DNA of 64,000 nt from Pleodorina starrii (lineage: Eukaryota > Chlorophyta > Chlorophyceae > Chlamydomonadales > Volvocaceae). Where the stretch lies: NCBI GenBank assembly GCA_030267565.1, contig BRXU01000020.1:1939501-2003500 (forward strand), given 5' to 3'. Under the pieces are notes generated by a model. It had not been told where the DNA came from, ran no database searches, and saw only the letters and a list, made by a program, of their open reading frames with translations. Each line of letters opens with the position of its first letter. The stretch's first letter is position 1. Positions 30,993 to 42,517 of the stretch are shown one piece after another. The position numbers were made by a program, and so were the translations under genes.

Positions 30993-33900
30993 GTCAGGCT
31001 CCTCGGGCTCCTGAGCCGATAGGTGGCGAGGCCAGGCGTGGTGATCAGCTCAACCCAAACCGCATATCATCTTTGGACAAGGCGCTTTCCGTGAGTTCCG
31101 AAGCGTCCACTGACCTGTTCCTCCCCGCCATCCGTTGGCCGCTCACCCGCTCCATACCATTTTCGCAGCTTCGGACCAGCTGCGATAGCGTATAAGGCAT
31201 TCAGTCGTCCGGTCGTTTGGCAGCTATCTAGGCTCGGGGCTTAGGGTCAACACCCGTATCCACGGCTTGTAATCGCTCGCGGACGGGGCAGTATTTGTCA
31301 CCTGTCACAAAATCCAGCAGCTCGTCGCCTATTTTATTTCTGCAAATGGTTATGCTCCTGTAGCGTGGCAAGGTGACGGCCCTGGGGCCGGTCGAGCGTG
31401 TGACAGGCCGATGGCCACAGGTCCTTACGACGTTGCAAAGCATAGCGCCAGGATAATACGCCTGTGCGTAAGCTTTAGACGAATCGACTCGTTCGTTAAC
31501 CAGGCAATTCGGACGTAGATGTTGCAAGTAAACGAGTTGGCTGGGTCAGCGCACAGCACTACAACGATCCAAATGGAAAATGGACCGGCCAAACAACTTA
31601 GAGGCAGCGCTTACAAGCCTACAAGATTTGATGGAACGTAGGCATACTGTAGATTGCAGACGTGCCTCAGATAAAAGGACAACGGACTACAACCGACCGG
31701 ACCGTTTGCTCTAACGGTCCTGAGGTCGCGAGGCGCGTGCGCGCACTTCTGCGGCTCACTTACATTTCTTTACTTTGTATCTTTCTTTCTCTCCCGCTCC
31801 CGCTCTCTTCTCTCCCGCTCTCCCTCCATCGCCGGACACTTCACGTGACTACTTCCGGCCGTTACGTGTGTGGGACGCCCTCGTGCGACCCGTACACACA
31901 ACACACACAACTTAAAACCGCGTCGTTTGGCGCGCGCAAAGCGGTACGGCAAGCCCTGTGGGGACAAGGCGGCCGGACCGGGCCGGACAAGGCCGAACAA
32001 CGGTCATCACCAGCATGCCGCGCCCACCCGCCCCCGCGCGTCGGCGCCACCCCCCATTCCCACTGACGTACACTGACACCGGCTGCGGGCGCGAGAGGCG
32101 CAGACCGCAATCCGACAGACGGCAACCTAATACGACTTCCGCCCGTCGGCCCCGCCCCGTTTCCGTTTCCGTTCCAAACATCTCCCTGGCCTCTGCCATC
32201 ACGTCGCATATGCGCCATTTATCGGCGTTCCGAAGCATCTGGCATCGCGCCTGCCTGCGTTCCGAGGCTGCCTGAGTTCCGAGACCTGCGATGCGAATCT
32301 GCCTGCGTTGCGAGGCTGCCTGCGTGTCCGCTTGATTGCCGGCGAGCTGTGATTCCCACACACATCGACACATTGCCAATACAGGAGCGGGTCTAGGCAC
32401 CATGCACACACACATACCCCTACAGCTAGAGGCAGACCAAAACCCGTCCACGTGCGTTCACATGTAGATGAAGATGATGATAATATCGATGGTAATACCG
32501 ATGCAGACATGGGAACTCTGAAGGGTAAGGTGCATTCCTATGTATCCCCACCATCATACACACGCGGACAGGCAGGCAAGTAGGAAGGGAGGCAGGGAGG
32601 GGGGCAGGTACGAAGGCAGGCACGGAGGCAGGCAGGCGGTCTGCCCATCCGAATGCGCGCCCCTTACCCCGCGCCCACCCCCACCCCCACCCGAGCACCA
32701 GTCTACCACCACTGCCGCCGCTCTTCACGACCCCGGGGGCGCTGAATGGCGCCACCAGCAACCACTAGCACTAACACTAGTACCATGATCACCTGATCAC
32801 CATAACCACCATCACCAATGCTACACCCCCACCACCACCACCACCAGTCCACCACCATCGTTGTGAGCAGCGACCTGGCGCCGCACAGCCCTCAACAGCC
32901 CTCAACGCAGCGCAACGAAACGCGGCCCAACGCAGCGCAGCGCAGGAACACCAACAGCAGCAGCAGGCGAAGCGAGCGACAGGCGGAGCGCCAGACTGGA
33001 CAGACAGACAGACCGGTCCCGGAGCCCCGGCGGGGCAGCGACTGCCCCGGGGGGGAGGCAACTCTGGCCGCAATCGCACCAACGACCAACGAACTCAAAC
33101 CCAGCACCAACGGTTTTTCTACTTTCCTGTGCCAAGCCAGGATACAGTAGAGATGATGCCGCAGAGATGATGCAGACCTCATAGACGGTTGACACGGCAC
33201 AAAACTCGCAGAGGGGGATCCCCTGAAAGCTTTTCTTTTCTTTTCTTACCTTCGCGTTCCGACTTCCTTCCCAGGCTTCGTGTCTCTCTCGCGCGCGGGC
33301 GTTCGTTTGTGGTCTGGACACGCGCTCGCCTAAAACGATACCGCGCTACCTACCCCGCTACCCCCATCTATCCCGGCCGTCAGTCCTACTTGGCTGCGGT
33401 CCGCTACTCGTTTACTTCTACCGCCTCCTTCCTGCTGTTGAACCTATCGACGACCCAGCAGTAATACCGGTAGGTACCCAGCTACGGTAGTCCGGTTTGT
33501 CTGACCAGCAGGACAACTTTCTTTCATGGATGGTATGGTACACCCAGGATACCCCAGGATAGGATACAACACTTCCCCTCCTGCGCCTCGTTTACTTGGC
33601 TGCGGTCCGCCCTCTTCCCCCCGCACCCCCTCTGTACCCCCCCCCTCCCGGAGCCCCGGTACAGGGCCTGCCGGGTTCAGGGGTCCGTAGTCTCCGTCCC
33701 TTCGCTGCGGTCGGGCCCTTACCCCCCTCCCCTCCCCTTTCCTCTTCCCCCAATCTTTCCTGCGCTCGCCCAAAAAAGTATTCCCCGCTTCGACTGTTAC
33801 CTCCTCCCAACCCCCTCCACCCCTCCGCCCCCCAACACACACCTCCTCCCCCACACCCCGCTTACACCCACACACAAGCACGCAGCCTTGCAACTTCCGC

Positions 33901-34169
33901 TCTCCCAACGCTCTCCCAACGCCCAACTCGCTTGGTCTGGCGCGCACCCCCTCTCTCTCTCGCCCTTTTTCTCCCACAACAATAACAACAGGGACAGCAC
34001 CGAACAGCACCCAACAGGACAATCAAACGACAACGCCCGAACGACCAGTTCACAATCAAACGACAACGCCCGATTTCCAGACAACGCCCGAGGCCAAGCC
34101 AGCAAAGCACACGCAGGCAGGCAGGAGGCGGCGCCGGCGGCTGCGGCGACGGCGGCGGCGGCGACGCCG
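30993..34169. other. Intergenic between SDR-like and kinase genes
   Basis: No gene that I can support. A 99-codon minus-strand frame at 31228-31527 has no family motif. Reverse copies of the dispersed CCGCAGCG module lie at about 33,685-33,711, and 30,618-30,648 within the neighbouring intron. The 33,600-33,900 part is pyrimidine-rich on the plus strand. Confidence 0.4.
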
Positions 34170-37100
34170 CTAGAAGCGCCGGCTGCCCACGCCCGCGGTC
34201 CCGCCGGCGCCCGCGGCACCTGCCGTACCGGTGGCGGCAGCGGCGGCGGCGGCAGTCGCTTCCTGCCTAGTCAGTCGCTCCAGGATTGCGTCCAGTCGCT
34301 CCGCTATTTCGGTGAAGCTGGGTCGGGCAGGGGGACTGTCGTGCCAGCAGGCCTGCGGTGGTGGGTCGAGGGGTGTATGTGTTTGAGTGTTTGTGTGTGT
34401 GTGTATGTTTTGGGGGGAGGGAACGGGGGACGGGGAAAGGGTGTGGCATCCGTACCTCCAGCTACTCACCCGCACCCGTATGCCGTATCCGTACCCGTGC
34501 CCCCACCCACTCATCCGTACCCGTGCCTGTAGGATGCGAGGGTTACCGTACAATGAGGGACCACTAGGGTCCTGCGCTGGCGTATTCTGAGACATTTCAG
34601 AGCCCCACGTGCCTGGAGCCCCACCCACCCGCTCCCCGCACCTGCATCCGCAGATCAGCTCCGCCCGTTCCGTTCCCGATACCCGTATCCCCAGTTCCCC
34701 ACCCTCCCACTCATACCCGTGTCCACTATCCAGTTGCCCCTAACAACCCCCAACCGCCAACCCCCAACCTCCCACCCTCTCACCCGTGTCCAGTGGGTTA
34801 CCCCTAACGACCCCCAACCACCCAACCCACAACTCCCAACCACCCCAACCGCTCCTCCCACCTGCATGAGCTCCGCCCAATCCTGATCGCAGTCAGACGG
34901 CACTCCGGGCCTGAGACTGCCCGTCATCACGCCCGCGAATATGTCGGCCAGATTGTACGAACTGTACGGCTGCTCGCCGAGCTGCCAGATCTCCCAGAGC
35001 ACCACGCCGAACGAAAACACGTCCACCTGCGTTCGGGTGGTTGGCAGGTGGTTGGAAAATCACGCCGCGTTTTTAAGTTTCTGTGTGGTGTGGTGTGGTG
35101 AGAACAACAAAAGCAAAGCATGCTCCGGAAAGTAACGAACTTCCAACGGTCTCCTGGCAGCAAGTGGGACCTGAACACCTGATACGACAGCAACCTGGTA
35201 CGCGCATACGCCTACAACAAACCCAACCGACCAACTACACCAACTACTACTTCCTGCCGTACAACCGTTATCGGTGATAACTTATCACCGCCATTAAAGA
35301 CCGTTCTTTACCTTTTCGTTGACCCGGTCATCATCCAGAAACTCTCCGCCGGGAGCGGCGGCGCCGTGGGTGCCTCCGCCCGCCGCGGCAACGGCAACGG
35401 CAGCAGCGGTTGGGGTGGTTGGGGCGCTAACGGTCGCCACCCCGCCGTAGCCAGAGACCCTCCTCACCGCGGCCGCCGAGCCGCGACCGCCGCCGCCGCC
35501 ACCGTTACCGCCACCGCCCCAGAGCCCCCCCTGCCTCTCCTCCCCCTCCTCCTCTTCCTTCTGCCTCTCCCTCTGCTCCCTCTCCCTCTCCCCCTGCCTC
35601 TCCCTCTCCCTCTGCAGCCGCTCCCGCCCCCCCGGGAACAGCTCCGGAGCCATCCAGGGCAGGGTGCCCCGCATGTTGCCGCTCACAAAGCTCTCCTTCT
35701 TCTTCTGCGGAAGGGGCAGGGTATAAAGAGAATTTCGCAGCGGAGAAGGAGACGGGGGGAAGAGGGGGTGATCCGCGTATAGGCCGAGGGGGGCAAGTGG
35801 TGGGGGGAGGGTTATCCACGTATAAGGGGGATGGAGGTAAAAAGAAAATACCGCAGCGGGGGGAAGGGGGGAAGGGTTATCCACGTATAAGGGGGGGGTA
35901 GGAAAGAAGATACCGCAGCGAAGGGACGGAGATGGCGTTGGCGAACGGATACGGGGGGGAGGGGGGTCAGGTGCGAAGGTCGACGCGGAAGGAAGCGCTC
36001 AGAGAATCGGAGATCAATGGGGCGTGGGGAGGGGAGGGGCGTGGGGAGGCGGGAGATGGGGAGAGGAGATGGGTAAGGGGAAAGCGGGCCGGAAAGCGGC
36101 GGGAGGAAAAGAAAGGAACGAGGGCGACGGCACGCAAACTTGTTTCCAGAGCAACACGACCTTCGGCCTCTCCCCCCAGCCTCCTCTTTCCTCTCCCCTC
36201 CCGGTTCCTTATCATTGAAAAACGACTGGAAACGAAAGCAACCACCTCCTCCTTTCCCCCCTCCCGCCCCACCTACTGCCTCCCGGCCCCCCCCGCCCCC
36301 ACCTTTGACAGCCCCAGGTCTCCTATCTTGACCACTGGCCTCCCGGGGTCCCTCAGGTCACACAGCAGGTTGTCCGCCTTGAGGTCGAAGTGGACCATGA
36401 ACTGGGAGTGGAGGTACTCCATACCACGAGCGGCCTGGAGGGGGGCGGGAGAGGGGGAGATGGGAGGTGATGAGGGAGGGGAAGGAGGAGGAGGGGATGA
36501 GGAGGGGATGAGGAGGGGAGGGGTTATCCACGTATAGGCCGGAGCCCGTGAACGGCATCGAATAAAAAAAATCCTTCCTGTCTGCAAAAGAAAAAACGAG
36601 GCTGGAGGGGAGGGGAGGGGATGAGGTAGGGGGACGGGGAGGGGTTAATCACGTATAGGAAGAGGGGAGGAGGGAGGGGCTGTAGGGGGGAACAAGGTGT
36701 TTCGATCTGTGCGGGAGGAAACCCCCACCCGCATACACACGCATACACACGTACATGCATGCCCCCCACCCCCCACCCACACGCACACACGCACACGCAC
36801 GTACACGCACCTGCAGAGCGATCGCCGCCCGCAGTCGGCGGCTGATGTCCGCTCCCTGCATTGAACCGGGGGGGGGGAAGGTTGTTGAAGGTTGGGGTGG
36901 GTGGGCGGCGGAAAATTGCAGGAGGCAGGGAGGGGGGAGGGGGCACTGTTCGCGTGTTTGTGTGTGGGGCATTGCAAAGAACCCTAAGGATAAGGAACCG
37001 AAAGTAAACGGGCGGAAAACTGGCCGCGGAGATCTCAGGAGGCACCCCAAGCAACGATACACTACACCGCCCTCCTCCCCCACACCCGCTCCCCCTCCCC

Positions 37101-40100
37101 CTCCCACCCCCCACCCCACCAGCCCACCCCACACCTCCCCCCCCCCTGCCTCCCCCACCTGCTTCCTCAGCCTGCTGAGTCCGCTCTTGAGACTGCCCAT
37201 CCTCAGATACTCCACAACGGTGGCGTAACATCCCGGAGCGGTCACGATACCGTAAAAGGCGATGATGCACGGGTGGCGCAACGAGGCCAGCCGCTCAGCC
37301 TCGGCAAACACCTATGGGGAGGGGAGGGAGGGAGAGGGGCGGTTGGGGGGGGGAGGGGCCGGTTGGAGGGGAAGGTTGGGGGGGGGCGGTTGGGGTTGGA
37401 GGGTGGGGGGGAGGGGGTTCCGCCCATCACCCGCAACCCGCATACACCCCCCCCCCCCCCCACACACACACACACCAGGCACTGGGGGTACGGCACCCCC
37501 ACCCACCTCCCCCACCCACCCACCCACCCTTCTCTCCCCTCCCCCTTATCTCCCCTCTCCCCTCCCCCCTATCTCCCCTTCCCCCCTTCTCTCCCCTCCC
37601 CCTTAATCTTCCCTCCCCCCCTGACCTCGTTGGGCGGTCCATCTGTGCAGTTCTGGTCCAGCAGCTCCTTCAGGGCCACCTCCACCCCCCGCCACCGAGC
37701 CAGCCACACACTGCCGAAGCAGCCGCGACCCAACTCGCGAACCTGGGGGGGAGGGAGGGGGAGAAGGGGGAAGGGAGGGAGGGGGAGGGGGTATCCACGT
37801 ATAGGCCGGAGGTGGGGACGGGGAGGGAGGGAGGGAGGGAGGGAGGGAGGGAGGGAGGGAGGGGGCCCACGCCGCCCCACCCACGTGTCCCCACGCCGCC
37901 CCACCCGCATACCACCCCCACCCCCACCCCCACCCCACCCCACCCCCACCCCCACCCCACCCACCACCCCCCCACCCACCTTGACCAGGTCATCCGGGTT
38001 AATCCGCTGCAGCCCCGCCGGAATGTAAACCTCATGAACCTGATCCACAGCTCGCCAGCCGCCTCCGCTGTCCCACTCGCCGTGATCAAGAGCCGAGCCA
38101 ACCGCAACCCGAATGACGCCGGCGTGCGGTCGACGGTACGGCGGCGCCGGCGCCGCCGCCGCCGCCGTCGTCGTACACGTCGACGTCGCCGCCGCCTGCG
38201 GCGGCGGCGTCGTCGAGGATCCCGCCGACGTCGACGCCGACGCGGCGGCGCCGTGCGCCTGCACGGACCGCGGCGACGCCGGTGGCGCGGGACTGTACGG
38301 CGCGGCGTAGTAGTACGACGGCGACGGGGCGGTCTTGCCGTCGTCGCGCGCCGGCGACGGGCCGCCGCCGCCTCCGCCGCTGCCGGAGGTGGGCGCGGAG
38401 GCGGAAATGCCCGCCGGCGGCGGCGGCGCCGCCGCCACCGCCGCGCCGGCGCCGCCGGCACCAACCCCTGCCGAGTTCGGCGCCAAGACCGTCGACAAAC
38501 CTCTGAGGCGAGGAGAGGCGATCGGGGAGACCAAGGCGGCGGCGGCGCCTCCCGACGCAGCTGTGGTGCCGGTGTTGTGGGTCTGCAGTTGCTGGTGGTT
38601 AGGGTAGTTAGGGTGGTTGAGCTGCGACGGTTGGTAGTTGTGGAGGTAGTTGTGCGGGTAGGCCGACGGGCTGCGCAGCCCCGACGCGTCCGAGTGCCGT
38701 TGGTACGGCGACGGCGCCGTCAGGCCACCGCCGCCGCCGCCGCCGCCGGCCCTTTGGGTGGGGCCTCTGGGTGCCGTACCCAACCAGCTGACGCCTCCGC
38801 CTCCGCCCCCGCCGACGCCGATGCCGGCGATTCCGGCCCTGCCACTCCCGCCGCCTCCGCCTCCGCCGCCGGCTCCTCCTCCTCCTCCCCACATGCCCCC
38901 CCGGACCGCCCGATATCGCTCCTTAAAGGTGAGGGAGACGTTGAGGGCGGACTCCAACTCCGTGTTCAAACGCTGAGAGAGGTGGGGGAGGGAAGGGAAG
39001 GGAGAGAGGGAGGGAGGGAAAGGGGGGAGGGAGGGAAAGGGGGGGTTGTCTTCGTGTCGGAAGGGGAAGGGAGGGAAGGCCGGAAGGGGCAGCCAAGACA
39101 GGAAGGTGGGAAGGGAGGGAGGGAGGTGAGAGAGGGCCAGAGAGTGGGATGGAGACGGGGGGGAGGGACGTGGACGAGGCAGACAGCAAAGCCACCGCAT
39201 CGCGTTCCACATTGGGCCGCAGGTTGCCTCTCACCCCCTGCCCCGAATACACAGACACAGACACGCGCACACACCCACACACACGCTCACACACAAACAG
39301 ACACGCACGCAAATACACACACACAGTACACACACGGTGACCAAGCCCTAAGCCCCACCAAAATCCACCGTACATACTGTGCCGTACTTTACCCCATTTC
39401 CTCGCCGTACCTTGACGTACGCCTCATCCACGGAATGGTTGGGACTGGGCCGCTCTTCCATCTCCGCGACCGAGGCCGCGGCAGCGGCAGCAGACGCAGA
39501 CGCAGACGTAGTTCCCATCGAGGGGGTTGCCGTGGAAGTGGACGCGGACATGGGCGCAGGTGTGGGTGTGAGCGTGGGCGTAGCTGTTGCTGCTGCTGTT
39601 GTGGGTCTAAAGTCGGAGCCCAGCAGTGCGTCTATTTCGCTGACGGTGCGCCAGGCCTTGACAAGCGAGTCCTCCCGACTGGCCAGCTGCGTGCGGGTGG
39701 ATTTGGGGGGAGGGAGTTTGGTGGGGGTGGGGTGAGAGAAGATTTGAAAGGGGGATTTGAGGGTGATGTTTGGGGGATTTGGGGGGGGGTGGGGGGGATT
39801 TGAGGAAAAAATTTCGGAGGATTGAGGGGGGATTTGGTAGGGGGGCCAAAAGAGGGCAAGACGGGTTTGTGAGAGTGTGTCGTGCGTAGGCCTGGTACTG
39901 GCTGTGGCTGGATAGCCCGGCACCGACATGAAGGGGTCAGGGCGGGGGATGTGGGGATGTGGGGATGTGGGGATGTGGGGATGTGGGGATTTGGGGATGT
40001 GGGGACCCTCGACCCCTCGACCCCTCGGCTGCTGCCACTTTCTTCCGACTCCCGCGCCGCAGGTGCCCGTCTTGCCCCTTTTCTCTCCCCGGCCCCCCGC

Positions 40101-40181
40101 TGTGTCGCTCACATCATTGGCCGGCGACTCATTGACCGCGGCGGCCCGCTTGATGTGGAAGAACTGAAAGCGGCTCTGCAT
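34170..40181 (-). CDS. Raf-like (TKL, plant MAPKKK B-type) protein kinase
   Basis: Ten exons, all phase 0: 40181-40113, 39686-39411, 38972-37980, 37742-37626, 37311-37159, 36855-36811, 36434-36303, 35704-35312, 35026-34862 and 34352-34170. This gives 841 aa from the first in-frame ATG; an upstream exon cannot be excluded. Residues 1-440 are low-complexity Ala/Gly/Ser/Thr-rich. The kinase domain spans about 440-815: P-loop GRGCFGSV (451-458), Lys471 in VALKEL, catalytic HFDLKADN (Asp568, with Phe replacing Arg of HRD), metal-binding Asp590 in GDLGLSK, and TLPWMAPE (Glu616). HFDLK, GDLGLSK and [11 protein letters not shown] are typical of plant Raf-like kinases. All catalytic residues are present, so it should be active. 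A Glu/Arg-rich and Gly-rich insert of about 100 residues lies between APE and DVFSFG. No PB1 or other sensory domain was seen. Substrate and pathway are unknown. Confidence 0.88.
35728..37811. repeat. Recurring intron motifs in the kinase gene
   Basis: TATCCACGTATAGGCCGGAG or close variants occur at about 35770, 35812, 35876, 36524, 36644 and 37791, always on the plus strand and in three different introns. A second motif, TACCGCAGCG with a purine-rich GGGACGGAG extension and GCGAACGGA, occurs at about 35733, 35848 and 35910-35950. Both motifs recur together at 54,127-54,475, outside this gene, which suggests fragments of one dispersed element. Confidence 0.65.
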
Positions 40182-42517
40182 GGGGGGAACGCAATGGATG
40201 CAACGCCTGTTGGGCTTGCGTGCGTGGAGGCAGGACCGCAAGACGGATCGGGTCACAGCAATTAATTTACGTTGTAGGTCACCGTGTGGTTGTCCGGTTC
40301 CGCTCTGTCCAGAGAGGGCCGACTGCCGCTGACGATGCGGTCCAGCGAGCTTTCAAATTGGCGCAGCCCAGGCTCATCAGCTCCAAGGCCGCTGCTTAAG
40401 CTTGGGAATACCTCATTCGCAGTCGATGAACGCGGATTCATGGAAGGGCTGCGCGGGCACGCCCGCGAGTTGCCTGCTGTGTGCCCCTCGTTCGGGCGTC
40501 AATATGGCAGTCTTCCTTACAGAGCAAAATATGTTTTAGAAAGCAGCCTTTGGGAAAAGGTAGCTTGTGGAGGGTCTCTGGCGTATCAGGCAAGTGGTGA
40601 CAAGTTGCATGTTGCCATTTATGTTATAAACACCTCAAGGCTAACAGATTGTTCATTGGGAAAGCAGTTCCTTTTATAAAGTGTGATGCTCTAGTGAAAA
40701 GCTAGAAATGAGGTAGGTTCCTGTCCGACCTATCAGCTTCGCCAACCTGGCTAGGAATAGGACGTAAATGAATAGTTACAGCAACCTGTCCCCGTGTTGC
40801 GGAAAGCTTCAAAAGAATTCGCTGCATCTCAGATATTTGGCGGGGACGAGCATCAGCCCGCCATCCTCGTAGCTAACTATGCAGTCCGTACATCACGGTA
40901 CAACCGGGAAAGGACCGCCACCGAAATGCCGCACGAGAATTACAATGAGCGATGAAATTTGGGTTTGTTGAATCAGGAGGATTATTTTTGGGCACCCTCG
41001 CTTGCTACACACAGCACCGCGTGGCGTTCAGCTGTCCTAGCTGGCCCTAGCTACCCGGTGCTCACAAAGCGGGCCGGACTAGCGCGCAAGCCGTGCTCCG
41101 GCCATGGTTTCAGTATTTTGGTCAGCTGCTAATTTTCCAGTGTTGTATCGGAGCCGTTTTGTACCAGCTTCCTCGCAATGCTCGTAAGCGCTTTCCAGCC
41201 TGGCTGCGGCGCCCGCATCTACATACGGTACATACGCGCGCGCGGTGTCGTCCTGGCAATATAACTAACAAGGTTGAGGTTGATTGGTGTCACCCCGCGG
41301 GCGTGAGCTCCGATCCCCTCCCCCCCGGCCTGTCTGCTGACCGAATCTTATCACCTTGGCAGTGGTTGCTGGCCGGCAGGTCGGCCATCCACATGCGCTC
41401 GCCAACTGAAAGCTGTAGCGCTCGCTACAGGCGGCCCGTCCGCTATCACATTAGTGGCGGCCCGGCTTCCAGGAGCGAGAGAGTAGTGCACGGGCAGCTG
41501 GACCACCCACCCACCCGTCCAGGGCTTGGGTCGTTGGGTGCGACCCATGGGTCATCGACGAGAGCTTTACATATGCAGCCCGCCGCCACTTTACGGTAGT
41601 TCGCTTGGACGACCTTGGTCCGCGTCAGGGCATTGGAAGGTACCCAAAACGTTGGACAAGCAGCTGTGCTGACTGGGGCCGTCTCGGAAGGGAAATGACG
41701 CGACGGGAATGATAGCTGGCGCTTTTCCAGCAGCCCGCCGGGCGTGCGCGCGAGGTTGGGGGATACCAGCTTCTGATGAGGTCAGGGGGTACCCGGCACC
41801 AGAGGCAGCAGAACCCTAAACCGAAGATGACTGCACCAACACGCACCCAAACCCAAATGCAGCAAACGCAGTTTACGACCAGCTCAGCGAGTGGGCGACC
41901 AAGCGGTCAAGATACAAGCGCGGGCACACCGCAGGACGGAGGTTCACCGCTGTGATACTGCCTGGCGCGCGCAGAGGTTGCGACTCACGCACAGAAGCAC
42001 AGAAGCTTTTTCGTTGCGTCCTGCTATCAATGGTGGTGGAGAACGGCGAAAAGGGGCGAAGTCAGTCATCCGTGCGTGATTGGTCATGCATCGCGCGCGT
42101 GCGCTGGCAAATTCTACGAATTTGCAAAATCGTGTCGTACGGAGCTCAGATTGCCGCCCGTCCGGACGCCCTCTTGGCCTGGTTGGGACAGCATTGAGAA
42201 CCATAAACTCATAGCGCCCTTGATGACACGTCTTGCCGCGCGCTGTCCGTCCAAGGCGAGGTTCCGGAAACGTGTTCAGCAGACCTTCTGACATCATCCA
42301 GTGGGCAACCCAGCAGGTAGGCGGCGCCAAACAGCCGCAGCGTCTTGCTGCTTCTGCCTCCACAACGGTTGCCACCAAACAAGCTTCGAGTCGGCGACGT
42401 CGTGTGCACGCGCAGGCAGTTTCGGAGGGCGGCCCGAGCTGCGGCGACTCGCGGCTTTCGCGGCTTTCGCGGCCTTCACCTCGTGCGGCCTTGATCGGCC
42501 GGAGGGCGGTCGCGCGC
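40182..42517. other. Intergenic between kinase and BTB gene (divergent promoters)
   Basis: The two flanking genes diverge from here, so both promoters should lie in this stretch. Open frames such as 40284-40679 and 41093-41599 on the plus strand have no recognisable motif and no splice-consistent partners. No TATA box or conserved element could be assigned. Confidence 0.4.

Noticed and set aside
37314..39803. 829-codon plus-strand frame
   Set aside because: Antisense to the kinase exons. The minus strand carries the catalytic motifs in phase across ten exons.
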